Below are positions 1 through 6,318 of a DNA stretch of 8,778 bases, one piece after another. The translations under genes and the position numbers were made by a program. Positions within the stretch are counted from its first letter, which is position 1. Each line of letters starts with the position of its first letter. The notes under the pieces are model-generated. The model was not told where the DNA came from, did not search any database, and was given only the letters and a program-made list of their open reading frames with translations. The DNA comes from Spirochaetales bacterium (lineage in GTDB: Bacteria > Spirochaetota > Spirochaetia > SZUA-6 > DRHE01): the NCBI GenBank assembly GCA_023136785.1, contig JAGLQP010000063.1, positions 1-8,778 of the forward strand, read 5' to 3'.

Positions 1-294
1 TGCTACATTATAGCCGGTCTCATTCGGATGGAAATAGTTCTTGCCAATGGAGCGATGATTCCGATGTATCTCCATCCTGATTCGGTGTTCGGGACTGTGG
101 AGACTCTTCTCGATTGTCCCCGTCTAACCACAGCCTATTGTATGGAAAACTCTATTCTCTACAGATGGGACAATGAGGGGTTCGACATAGCTTCGAGCGT
201 ATCATGGGAGCTGGCCCTCGAAACAATCACCGGGCTGACCCAAACACTGAGAATCCTGAATGCCGAGTTCGGAGATCGTCTTGAATCGGGTTGA
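1..294 (+). CDS. Cyclic-nucleotide-binding domain protein, C-terminal part
   Basis: The frame is open from base 1 with no stop before 292-294, so this is the 3' end of a longer gene; the internal ATG at 28 is not its start. The 97 visible residues read as the second half of a CNB (Crp-type) beta-barrel plus the following helix. An IIAG turn at residues 3-6 is followed by a strand, then FGTVETLLDCPR (30-41), the place of the phosphate-binding cassette, then TTAY and the segment LYRWDNEGFD leading into the last helix. In ligand-binding members the cassette reads FGE...R.A; here the Glu is Thr32, while Arg41 remains. cNMP binding may therefore be weak or lost. No helix-turn-helix follows, so it is not a Crp-type transcription factor at this end. 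It lies 17 bases upstream of a second CNB gene and is probably co-transcribed with it. The family call is fairly sure; the ligand is unknown. Confidence 0.72.
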   Translation, partial: CYIIAGLIRMEIVLANGAMIPMYLHPDSVFGTVETLLDCPRLTTAYCMENSILYRWDNEGFDIASSVSWELALETITGLTQTLRILNAEFGDRLESG

Positions 295-311
295 GGATAG
301 GGGCTTATAGG

Positions 312-737
312 ATGTCCGATCAGAATTATACAGAAATCATGAAGATCGCCTTCCAGGCTGAAGAGGCGATCAACGATGAAGTAATCGCCAAGTTCGGCAG
401 GAAGTACGGAGACAAGACGGTTCTCATCAAGGAAGGGGATATCCAGCAGGAGATCTACTGGATCCTCTCGGGGGAGGTCTACATCACCCGCAAGCTGGGG
501 GACAAGTACAAAGTCATGGCCACTCTTGGCAAGGGGGAGCTGATCGGAGAGATGAGCTTCTTCGACAAATCAGTGCGATCGGCAACCGTGATCACGAAGG
601 GTCCGGTGGAGGCCCTGGTGTTCTCAAAAGAGAATTTTCAGGAGATCTTTTCAGCCAGCCCGCAGTGGACCAAACGCCTGCTGATATCCCTGTCCAGTCG
701 GATTCGACAGATGATCGAAAAATTCACGGATCTATAG
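312..737 (+). CDS. Stand-alone cyclic-nucleotide-binding domain protein
   Basis: This 141-residue protein is essentially one CNB domain. The jelly-roll runs from about residue 30 to 115, with IKEGD (39-43), the ILSGEVYI turn (51-58), and the phosphate-binding cassette IGEMSFFDKSVRSATV (78-93). That cassette has the Glu (80) and Arg (89) expected for binding the cyclic phosphate, so cAMP or cGMP binding is plausible. The last 25 residues form a basic helix and there is no DNA-binding or enzymatic domain. Function is therefore likely through partner proteins (inference). The start is taken as ATG 312, preceded by AGGGG at 299-303. A TTG at 291 in the same frame would add seven residues and overlap the upstream stop, but is less likely. 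The gene follows the partial CNB gene in the same direction and ends 18 bases before the convergent ABC ATPase gene, with no obvious terminator between. Confidence 0.85.
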   Translation: MSDQNYTEIMKIAFQAEEAINDEVIAKFGRKYGDKTVLIKEGDIQQEIYWILSGEVYITRKLGDKYKVMATLGKGELIGEMSFFDKSVRSATVITKGPVEALVFSKENFQEIFSASPQWTKRLLISLSSRIRQMIEKFTDL

Positions 738-755
738 TTCAAGACAGATCAACTA

Positions 756-1400
756 CTAGATAAACTGCAGCGAATACCGATCATCCTCGAAGGTCAAGCG
801 ACAGCGATGACCGAATAAATTCGAGATCGCTTCCGCGGTCAGGGTCTGCTCCCGGAGACCGCAGGCCAAGACCCGACCGCCATCGAAAATCAATACGCCC
901 TCATAGGCGGAGGTAATCTCCTCCACGTGATGAGTCACGGTAATGACGGTCATTGCGGACTTTTCAGCGAATAGGTTATAAAGAGAGTCGAGGAATTCCT
1001 CTCTGGACAGGGGATCCAGACCCATACAGGGTTCATCGAGGAGCAGGATGTCCGGCTCCGCCATCAGAGCGCGGGCGATCAACACCCTCTGTCGCTCTCC
1101 GGTGGACAAAGTGGAGAAACGTCGGGAGATCAGATGATCGGCGTGGATATGGCTTAGAGATTCGTGAGCCCGCCGCCGCTCGGCCGGTGTGTATTCTTCG
1201 TAGAAGGCCAAAGCCCCCTTCTGCCCGGCCAGTACGACGTCAAGCACGCTCATGAACTCCGGAATCATCGTCCGCAAATCGAGGAGAACCCAGCGCTGTC
1301 CCGCGAAGACCTGCCAATCGATGCCTCTTAAGATTACCGAGCCCCGCAGCTCGAACCATATATCCTGTAGGAGGATCGAAAAATCCCCCTCTGCCCGCAT
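756..1400 (-). CDS. ABC transporter ATPase-like protein lacking Walker A
   Basis: The protein (214 residues from ATG 1400; SD AAGGAAAGG just upstream; a TTG at 1403 is in frame) resembles the small cytoplasmic ATPases of the YlmA/ModF-like group. It shows the signature LSTGERQRVLIARAL (98-112), Walker B ILLLDEP (118-124), D-loop GLDP (127-130) and H-loop THH (156-158). The expected P-loop G..GxGK[ST] is absent. After GQRWVLL (34-40), where the P-loop should follow at once, the sequence goes directly to DLRTMIPEFM and then SVLDVVLAG, which normally lies after the Q-loop. Relatives are about 260-270 residues long, so roughly 50 residues are missing, in frame. The frame is otherwise clean, with no stop or frameshift. 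Without Walker A it should not bind or hydrolyse ATP normally. It may be a recently inactivated gene, a non-catalytic partner, or an assembly deletion. No permease or binding-protein gene is in the window. Family call firm; function uncertain. Confidence 0.8.
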   Translation of the reverse strand: MRAEGDFSILLQDIWFELRGSVILRGIDWQVFAGQRWVLLDLRTMIPEFMSVLDVVLAGQKGALAFYEEYTPAERRRAHESLSHIHADHLISRRFSTLSTGERQRVLIARALMAEPDILLLDEPCMGLDPLSREEFLDSLYNLFAEKSAMTVITVTHHVEEITSAYEGVLIFDGGRVLACGLREQTLTAEAISNLFGHRCRLTFEDDRYSLQFI

Positions 1401-1470
1401 CAACCTTTCCTTCCCCTCATTTGATTTCCAGGACAGAGTAGCTGAAACTCTTTATCATGGATACACGTAA

Positions 1471-2223
1471 ATGGCTGCAAAATCCGGAGAAGTAACCCTC
1501 CGCTTCTACGAAGAGCTCAACGATTTCCTTCCAAAGGAGAGAAGGAAGAGACCTTTCCGCATTCGTTTTCACGACGGTGATACCGTAAAAGCCGTAATTG
1601 AGTCCCTCGGCGTCCCTCACACCGAGGTGGATCTTGTTCTGGTGGACGGTCAATCCGTGCCCTTCGACAGGCAAGTGGTGGAGGGAAACCAAATCAGTGT
1701 ATATCCGGTATTCGAGTCTCTGGAGATCGGCGGCCTGACCAAGGTGCGCCCTATGGGTTTGCGGAAAAGCAGCTTTGTTCTGGACGTTCACCTCGGCAGA
1801 TTGGCCAAACTTCTGCGTATGCTTGGTTTCGACAGCCTGTACTCCAATGCTCTCGACGACGGGGATTTATCCCGCATCTCCCATGAACACAGAAGAATCG
1901 TTCTGACCCGCGACCGGGAGCTTCTAAAGCGAACCATCATCAGCCATGGGTATTGCGTCCGCTCCGATCAACCTCTGGAGCAGCTGGTCGAAATTCTTCA
2001 ACGATTCGATCTCAGGACAAAGATCCGACCGTTTACACGCTGTCTGCGCTGCAATGCCCTCTTGGAGGATGTCGAAACAGCAAAGGTCGCGTCCTCGGTT
2101 CCCCCATATGTTGCCCGGACCTACGATCGCTTCAGAACCTGCCCCGAATGCGGCCGCGTGTACTGGCAGGGCTCGCACTGGGAGAGCATGAGAAGGTTTT
2201 TAGAGGCTAAAATCAGTCTTTGA
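1471..2223 (+). CDS. Mut7-C RNase domain protein with N-terminal ubiquitin-like domain
   Basis: This 250-residue protein has two parts. Residues 7-82 look like the ubiquitin/ThiS-like beta-grasp domain often fused to Mut7-[12 protein letters not shown], a [26 protein letters not shown] core, and ending in ISVYPVFE. Residues 101-245 are the Mut7-C PIN-like RNase domain, with [20 protein letters not shown] (102-121; Asp105 and Asp121 conserved) and IVLTRDREL (143-151; Asp148). It continues into a zinc-ribbon pair, CLRC (191-194) and CPECG (224-228). The family is predicted to bind or cut RNA; a substrate is not known to me. ATG 1471 is the first possible start because a TAA stands just before it in frame. 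No good Shine-Dalgarno sequence is visible, so expression may be low or start from a short leader. It is divergent from the ABC ATPase gene (70-base gap), and its last 11 bases overlap the 3' end of rpmE. Confidence 0.88.
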   Translation: MAAKSGEVTLRFYEELNDFLPKERRKRPFRIRFHDGDTVKAVIESLGVPHTEVDLVLVDGQSVPFDRQVVEGNQISVYPVFESLEIGGLTKVRPMGLRKSSFVLDVHLGRLAKLLRMLGFDSLYSNALDDGDLSRISHEHRRIVLTRDRELLKRTIISHGYCVRSDQPLEQLVEILQRFDLRTKIRPFTRCLRCNALLEDVETAKVASSVPPYVARTYDRFRTCPECGRVYWQGSHWESMRRFLEAKISL

Positions 2224-2416
2224 TGTTGTATCTTTTCTTGAACCGCTCCACCCGACCGGCGGTGTCCACCAGCTTCTGCTTCCCCGTAAAGAAGGGGTGG
2301 CAGTGCGAACAAATCTCCACCTTGATATCCTTCGCGGTCGAGCGGATCTCTAAGACATTGCCACAAGCACAGGTGACCTTGGTGGGTTCGTACAACGGAT
2401 GAATATCTTTCTTCAT
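2213..2416 (-). CDS. rpmE: Ribosomal protein L31 (zinc-binding type)
   Basis: The 67-residue protein matches bacterial L31 along its whole length: MKKDIHP at the start, CACGN (16-20), EIRST (23-27), [13 protein letters not shown] (36-48), and [12 protein letters not shown] near the end. All four cysteines (16, 18, 36, 39) are present, so this is the zinc-containing form rather than the zinc-independent paralogue (YkgM type) made in zinc starvation. L31 sits on the 50S subunit at the bridge to 30S. The start at ATG 2416 is set by the family N-terminus and by GAGGAG just upstream; the longer frame from 2428 would add four unlikely residues. It follows rho by 8 bases and should be co-transcribed and coupled with it. 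Its stop lies inside the end of the convergent Mut7-C gene. Confidence 0.97.
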   Translation of the reverse strand: MKKDIHPLYEPTKVTCACGNVLEIRSTAKDIKVEICSHCHPFFTGKQKLVDTAGRVERFKKRYNIKD

Positions 2417-2420
2417 ACTA

Positions 2421-2426
2421 CTCCTC
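2421..2426 (-). promoter_or_regulatory. Shine-Dalgarno site of rpmE overlapping the rho stop
   Basis: GAGGAG lies 4 bases before the rpmE ATG, and its first bases are part of the rho TGA stop codon (2427-2425). A ribosome ending on rho therefore covers the rpmE start, which suggests translational coupling. It also fixes the rpmE start at 2416 rather than the longer in-frame option at 2428. Confidence 0.8.
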
Positions 2427-4161
2427 ACATCTCGTCGACCGTTGGGGTGTTCATCGAATTCAAAAACGCCTCATTATTCTTGGATTTTTTCATCCTGTCA
2501 ATAAGCAGCTCGATGATCTCCTGGTCGTCCATCGGCCCAATAACCTTGCGCAGGACCCACAGTTTGCTCAACACATCTTCCGACAGCAACAGCTCTTCCT
2601 TCCGGGTGCCGGATCTCTTGATATTGATCGCGGGAAAGAGGCGCCGGTCGGCAAGCTTGCGATCCAGATTGATCTCCATATTCCCCGTTCCTTTGAACTC
2701 CTCGAAGATCACCTCGTCCATTCGACTTCCTGTTTCGATCAAAGCTGTGGCGACAATCGTCAGGCTGCCCCCCTGCTCGATATTCCTGGCGGCGCCGAAG
2801 AAACGCTTCGGCTTGTGCAGAGCGTTGGAATCGACTCCTCCAGAGAGAATTTTTCCCGAGGTGGGTACGGTTTGGTTGTAGGCCCGAGCCAGCCTGGTGA
2901 TCGAGTCGAGAAGGATTATCACATCCCTCTTGTGCTCCACCAGCCGCTTTGCCTTTTCGATAACCATCTCCGCCACTTGGACATGCCGGGTAGCCTGTTC
3001 GTCGAAGGTCGATGACACGACTTCCCCCTCGACATTCCGCTGCATATCCGTTACCTCTTCTGGGCGTTCGTCGATCAGGAGCACGATAACGAATATTTCG
3101 GGATGATTGTGGGTGATTGCGTTGGCGATCTTCTGCATGATGATCGTCTTGCCCGCCCGAGGGGGTGAAACGATCAGTGCCCTCTGTCCCTTGCCGATGG
3201 GGCAGAACAGGTTAATCAGCCGGGTAGAAATTTCCTCTCCATTCGTTTCCATGTTGATGATCTCATCGGGGTAAAGAGGGGTGAGATTCTCGAAAGGAAT
3301 CCTGCTCTGGGCCTCTTCCGGTCGGTCGAAGTTCACACTCTCCACCCGCAGCATGGCGAAGAAACGCTCGCCCTCTTTAGGCGGCCGGATCTGCCCCGAA
3401 ACCGTATCTCCGGTCTTCAGGTTGAACAGCCGGATCTGCGAGGGAGAGATGTAGATATCATCAGGTCCGGGCAGATAACTGTAGTGGGGCGAACGGAGGA
3501 ATCCGTAACCGTCGGGCAGGATCTCCAAGGCTCCCTGGGCGTGAATCTGTCCGTTGCGCTCGGTATGCATCTTGAGAATGCTGAAGATGATTTCCTGCTT
3601 CTTCATCGAGATCAGGGTCTCGTGATTGACCCCCATCCCCGTTGCCATCTGCCGGAGCTCCCGCATGTTCATGACTGTTAAGTCATTGATGTTGAGCTTC
3701 TCCCGGCCCTCACCCTGGGCTCTTTTGTGTCCTTCCCTGCCGCCGTGCTTGTGGCTTGACTGTTCACTCCCCCTCACCGGCGGCGGAGCCGGGGCTTTCA
3801 CTTCAGCGGGAGGAGAGCCCTCAGCAGGCTCTTGCACCTCGACCTCCGGATTCTGATCTTCCGGCTGATCCATCTCTTTGATCAGTTCAACCCGTATTTT
3901 CTTCTTTTTGGTCCGTCTCGGGGCGTGTGTTCTATTGGCCGGGCTTTTCTTCTCCGCCACATCGGGTTGCCCGGAAGGATCCGCCGGCGAATCTTGCGAT
4001 GAGCTCACAGAGTCGACCAGTTGAGCATCCGTGCCGGGATTCCTGGAACCATTTCCGTCCTCCGAAGAAGGTGCCGCGGAAACAGATTTGCCCGTAGAGG
4101 ATTCTAGTGTGTTTACTTCGTCAGTCTCACTATCTTTCTTGTTCTTTCGAATTATAGCCAT
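2425..4161 (-). CDS. rho: Transcription termination factor Rho with long N-terminal extension
   Basis: Rho is the hexameric RNA helicase that ends transcription at rut sites. This copy has 578 residues, against 419 in E. coli. Residues 1-155 form a low-complexity tail rich in Ser, Pro, Glu and Lys, with a basic patch RRTKKKK (82-88). The Rho N-terminal helical domain follows (about 156-203, [16 protein letters not shown]), then the cold-shock-like primary RNA-binding domain (about 207-276, [16 protein letters not shown]). The RecA-type motor (about 290-570) carries Walker A SPPRAGKT (332-339), Walker B VIILLD (414-419), the Q-loop region [21 protein letters not shown] (440-460) and the closing stretch [17 protein letters not shown]. 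The core is complete and should be active. The ATG at 4161 has GGAG 6 bases upstream. The gene probably has its own promoter at 4381-4409 and a leader of about 210 nt, and is followed by rpmE. Confidence 0.97.
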   Translation of the reverse strand: MAIIRKNKKDSETDEVNTLESSTGKSVSAAPSSEDGNGSRNPGTDAQLVDSVSSSQDSPADPSGQPDVAEKKSPANRTHAPRRTKKKKIRVELIKEMDQPEDQNPEVEVQEPAEGSPPAEVKAPAPPPVRGSEQSSHKHGGREGHKRAQGEGREKLNINDLTVMNMRELRQMATGMGVNHETLISMKKQEIIFSILKMHTERNGQIHAQGALEILPDGYGFLRSPHYSYLPGPDDIYISPSQIRLFNLKTGDTVSGQIRPPKEGERFFAMLRVESVNFDRPEEAQSRIPFENLTPLYPDEIINMETNGEEISTRLINLFCPIGKGQRALIVSPPRAGKTIIMQKIANAITHNHPEIFVIVLLIDERPEEVTDMQRNVEGEVVSSTFDEQATRHVQVAEMVIEKAKRLVEHKRDVIILLDSITRLARAYNQTVPTSGKILSGGVDSNALHKPKRFFGAARNIEQGGSLTIVATALIETGSRMDEVIFEEFKGTGNMEINLDRKLADRRLFPAINIKRSGTRKEELLLSEDVLSKLWVLRKVIGPMDDQEIIELLIDRMKKSKNNEAFLNSMNTPTVDEM

Positions 4162-4374
4162 GTGTCGCTCCAGTTAGAATTTTTGAGCTAGAGATGAGAT
4201 CCTATACATTCTGCTGATAGCCGGATCCATGGAAGTCAGTTACAGATTATTCTTGAACGCCTTTTTTTGTCGTCTAGGGTAGTGCATCTGTCATGCTATT
4301 GCATACTTATTGGTTAGCCTTACTTCAGAAGGCAAGAACATTTTCAGGCTGTAAAAAAAAGAAACGCTGAATAC
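4162..4374 (-). promoter_or_regulatory. Long rho 5' leader
   Basis: If the promoter at 4381-4409 is used, the rho mRNA begins near 4374 and carries about 210 untranslated bases. Visible in the leader, read on the minus strand, is a run of eight U (4360-4353) that can pair with seven A (4268-4262) 80-odd bases downstream. There is also a set ATGC/GCAT/ATGC near 4303-4283 that allows two alternative 4-bp hairpins. Two tiny ORFs are present: 4341-4291 (16 codons) and 4230-4174 (18 codons, stop 12 bases before the rho ATG). Neither has a good Shine-Dalgarno site. E. coli rho is autoregulated by attenuation in its leader, so a similar role is possible, but the structures here are weak and I do not claim a known motif. 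Confidence 0.45.
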
Positions 4375-4380
4375 ACTATC

Positions 4381-4409
4381 AATATAGCCACAATACAACA
4401 GAGTGTCAA
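4381..4409 (-). promoter_or_regulatory. Near-consensus sigma-70-type promoter for rho-rpmE
   Basis: On the minus strand TTGACA (4409-4404) is followed after exactly 17 bases by TATATT (4386-4381). That is a full match to the -35 box and five of six at the -10. Transcription would begin near 4374 and run into rho. The -35 box contains the stop codon of cinA (TGA, 4408-4406), so the promoter is embedded at the very end of the upstream gene. A 5-bp inverted pair ACACT (4406-4402)/AGTGT (4376-4372) flanks the spacer and -10; I do not give it a function. Confidence 0.75.
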
Positions 4410-5668
4410 TACTCCAGATCCGCTTCCAGACCGAGCAGTGCGCACTCGGCAAGAAGGAGGGCGGCCACGGCGCTGCGTCGACGGATAGAATCCCGATTGC
4501 CGTGAAAGTGGAAACCACGGCGAAGCTCCCCGCCGCGGCGATAGCGTGCGGAGATCCATACGGTCCCGACCGGTTTCTTCTCTGATCCTCCCTCCGGACC
4601 CGCGATTCCTGTAACCGCCACGCCCAGATCCACGGGGGTACGCTGCAGCAGCCCCTCCGACATGCCTGAGACGACCTCCGCAGACACGGCACCCGAGTCG
4701 TTCAGGACATTTTCGGAAACCCCCAGCAAACTCTGCTTGGCTTCATTCGAGTAGGCAACCAGGGTTCCCCAGAACACCTGCGAGCTTCCGGGGATATCCG
4801 TAAGCAGCTTCGATACTAAGCCGCCGGTACAGGATTCTGCCAGGGCAATACGCTCTTCCCTCTGCAGCAAGGCATCATACAGTAGACGGCTCGGTTGAAC
4901 GTCGCCCCGGCGGATCCGAACAGAACCGAAACGATCGAGAAGTCCTGACAAGATCCGCTGCCGCTCCCGTGGCTGCGATCCCCGCAGGGTCAGAACGATC
5001 CGGTCGTGGGCTACACGGGTGCTCCACAGCATCCCCCCTTCGGTTCCGCTGATCTGCTGAAGAGCTTGCTCCAAGACGGACTCCGGTATCATGAGGGACG
5101 TAGCAATGATTTCACTCGATTGGAGATTCTGTGCGCCGAAGAACCTATTCCTTATCAGTGGTACAGCCTGGTTAAGAAACATCTCCTCCAGCTCCGCAGG
5201 AGGGCCCGGTAAAGCCAAAACCATGCACTCCCCCATTTGGCCGCAGAACCCGGGAGCTGTGCCTACCGCATTCGGCATTATCTGGAAACCCGACGGTATT
5301 TGGGCCTGCTTTCGGTTGGTCGAAGCGATTGTGCGGCCTTGGGTAGAATAGCGGAGGACCAGGTCTTCCCAGATCGACGATTCAAAGCGCAAAGTTGTAC
5401 CGGCCACCTCGGCGACGATTCCCCGGGTCAAATCATCGCTGGTAGGACCCAAGCCCCCTGTAATAATCACCAAGACACTGCTTTGCGCAGCTTCCCGAAG
5501 CTCCCGACGGAAAATGTCGGGATCATCGGGTATCTGGACGCACCGGCGGGTATAGAAACCCATGCCCTTGATCTCGGCTCCGAGAAAACGAAAATGGGTA
5601 TTAAGAATGCTTCCTTCGGTCAGCTCCGTACCTACGGAGAGGATGATTGAGGCGGGGGGATCTCCCAT
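4406..5668 (-). CDS. cinA: CinA-family protein (nucleotide pyrophosphatase / NMN deamidase)
   Basis: The 420-residue protein has the normal two-domain CinA plan. Residues 7-170 are the MoaB/MogA-like domain (COG1058), with ILSVGTELTEGSILNTH (9-25), GGLGPTSDDLT (71-81) and PGPPAEL (154-160). In the family this part acts as an ADP-ribose or related dinucleotide pyrophosphatase. Residues about 258-415 are the PncC-type NMN amidohydrolase domain, with IALAESCTGGLVS (274-286), GTLVAYSNEAK (301-311), VAVTGIAGPEGG (350-361) and VGTVW (367-371). PncC recycles nicotinamide mononucleotide to the NAD pathway. Both domains look complete. ATG 5668 fits the family start but lacks a clear Shine-Dalgarno; it lies 7 bases after the bactofilin stop, so reinitiation or coupling is likely. 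In some bacteria cinA is linked to competence; nothing here supports that. Confidence 0.93.
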   Translation of the reverse strand: MGDPPASIILSVGTELTEGSILNTHFRFLGAEIKGMGFYTRRCVQIPDDPDIFRRELREAAQSSVLVIITGGLGPTSDDLTRGIVAEVAGTTLRFESSIWEDLVLRYSTQGRTIASTNRKQAQIPSGFQIMPNAVGTAPGFCGQMGECMVLALPGPPAELEEMFLNQAVPLIRNRFFGAQNLQSSEIIATSLMIPESVLEQALQQISGTEGGMLWSTRVAHDRIVLTLRGSQPRERQRILSGLLDRFGSVRIRRGDVQPSRLLYDALLQREERIALAESCTGGLVSKLLTDIPGSSQVFWGTLVAYSNEAKQSLLGVSENVLNDSGAVSAEVVSGMSEGLLQRTPVDLGVAVTGIAGPEGGSEKKPVGTVWISARYRRGGELRRGFHFHGNRDSIRRRSAVAALLLAECALLGLEADLEY

Positions 5669-5675
5669 GGGGAAG

Positions 5676-6089
5676 TCAGATACTTTGGGTTGCCTTTTTT
5701 ATATTTCCCACAGGGGCTGAAAAGATATCCAGCTTGTCAGGATTCTTTATCATCTCGCACTTGCCTTCGAATACAACTCCGTCGGCGATATTCAGCTTTG
5801 CGGTTCGGATATTCCCGAATACTCTACCCGTAGTGAGCATCTCCAGCCGTTCGCTGGCCTCGATGTTGCCTCGCACCACACCACCAACGACAACAGAGCC
5901 AACCTTGATATCCGCCTTTACCGTCGCCCCGTTCTCGATGTAGAGAAAACCGGGAGATTCGATCTGCCCCTCGAAGGTGCCGTCGATTTTTAGGGACTCC
6001 TTGAAACGCAGCACGCCGTTAAAACTCGTTTCTTTGCCGAGAGTCGTGGTGATCTTATCTATGCCTTTGTGCTCGTTGTTTTTCGGCAT
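5676..6089 (-). CDS. Bactofilin
   Basis: The 137-residue protein is a bactofilin (DUF583/polymer-forming cytoskeletal family). Residues 15-112 show the short repeating beta-helix pattern of hydrophobic and glycine positions: FNGVLRFKESLKIDGTFEG, then YIENGATVKADIKVGSVVVGG, VRGNIEASERLEMLTTGRVFGNI and NIADGVVFEGKCEM. Bactofilins assemble into non-polar filaments without nucleotides and act as scaffolds for envelope, shape or motility functions. The C-terminal tail DKLDIFSAPVGNIKK (118-132) resembles the tails I associate with spirochaetal bactofilins. There is no transmembrane segment, so association with the membrane would be peripheral. The ATG at 6089 has AGGA 7-8 bases upstream, overlapping the TAG stop of the TPR gene. 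It lies between the TPR gene and cinA, both 7 bases away, in one transcript. Confidence 0.93.
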   Translation of the reverse strand: MPKNNEHKGIDKITTTLGKETSFNGVLRFKESLKIDGTFEGQIESPGFLYIENGATVKADIKVGSVVVGGVVRGNIEASERLEMLTTGRVFGNIRTAKLNIADGVVFEGKCEMIKNPDKLDIFSAPVGNIKKATQSI

Positions 6090-6096
6090 TATTGTC

Positions 6097-6318
6097 CTAC
6101 TTGGTCTTCATGATGAACACTCCGTCCCAGTCTTCGGGTGGAGGGTTCTGAATGTAGTGCTTGCAGCGGGCGAAATATACCTTTGAGGGACCGTCCTCTG
6201 AATCCAACTTCAACGCCTTGGCAAAGGATTTCTGGGCTTCCTTGAATTTCATCAACTTGTAGTTCTTGCGGCCCTCTGAAAACAGATCAAGTACCTTCTT
6301 CTTGGTTTCCGAAATCAT
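6097..6318 (-). CDS. Small TPR-like protein matching the tail of spirochaetal cyclases
   Basis: The 73-residue protein has one TPR-like helix pair (residues 8-43), with the spacing FSEGRKNYKLMKFKEAQKSF followed by KALKLDSEDGPS. It then has YFARCKHYIQNPPPEDWDGVF (48-68). The ending RC...NPPP.DWDGVF...K is, as I know it, the usual C-terminal tail of many class III adenylate/guanylate cyclases in spirochaetes; here it stands alone without a cyclase domain. A role as a protein-interaction adaptor is an inference. The ATG overlaps the stop of the response regulator as ATGA (6318-6315), a classic coupling arrangement, with GGGGCGAG as a modest Shine-Dalgarno. It ends 7 bases before the bactofilin gene. 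Confidence 0.82.
   Translation of the reverse strand: MISETKKKVLDLFSEGRKNYKLMKFKEAQKSFAKALKLDSEDGPSKVYFARCKHYIQNPPPEDWDGVFIMKTK

Noticed and set aside
1401..1470. Divergent promoters between the ABC ATPase gene and the Mut7-C gene
   Set aside because: TTGATT (1421-1426) and TATCAT (1453-1458) are 26 bases apart, and the minus-strand GATAAA has no good -35 partner. Promoters must lie here or nearby, but I cannot point to one.
2197..2211. TTTTAG-AGG-CTAAAA hairpin near the ends of rpmE and the Mut7-C gene
   Set aside because: The stem is almost all A-U, inside the Mut7-C coding sequence, and too weak for a terminator.
4174..4230. 18-codon ORF ending just before rho as a leader peptide gene
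   Set aside because: It has no Shine-Dalgarno sequence and no telling codon run, so I do not list it as a gene, although its stop is only 12 bases from the rho ATG.
4372..4406. Possible intrinsic terminator after cinA (ACACT/AGTGT followed by a U run at 4360-4353)
   Set aside because: The stem is only 5 bp, A+T-rich, with a 25-base loop, and the U run starts 11 bases after it. It overlaps a much better promoter reading.
4291..4692. 133-codon minus-strand frame overlapping the end of cinA
   Set aside because: Its first two thirds are an out-of-frame reading of the PncC domain with Cys/Arg/Pro-rich composition. Only its last 16 codons lie in the rho leader, and these are described there.
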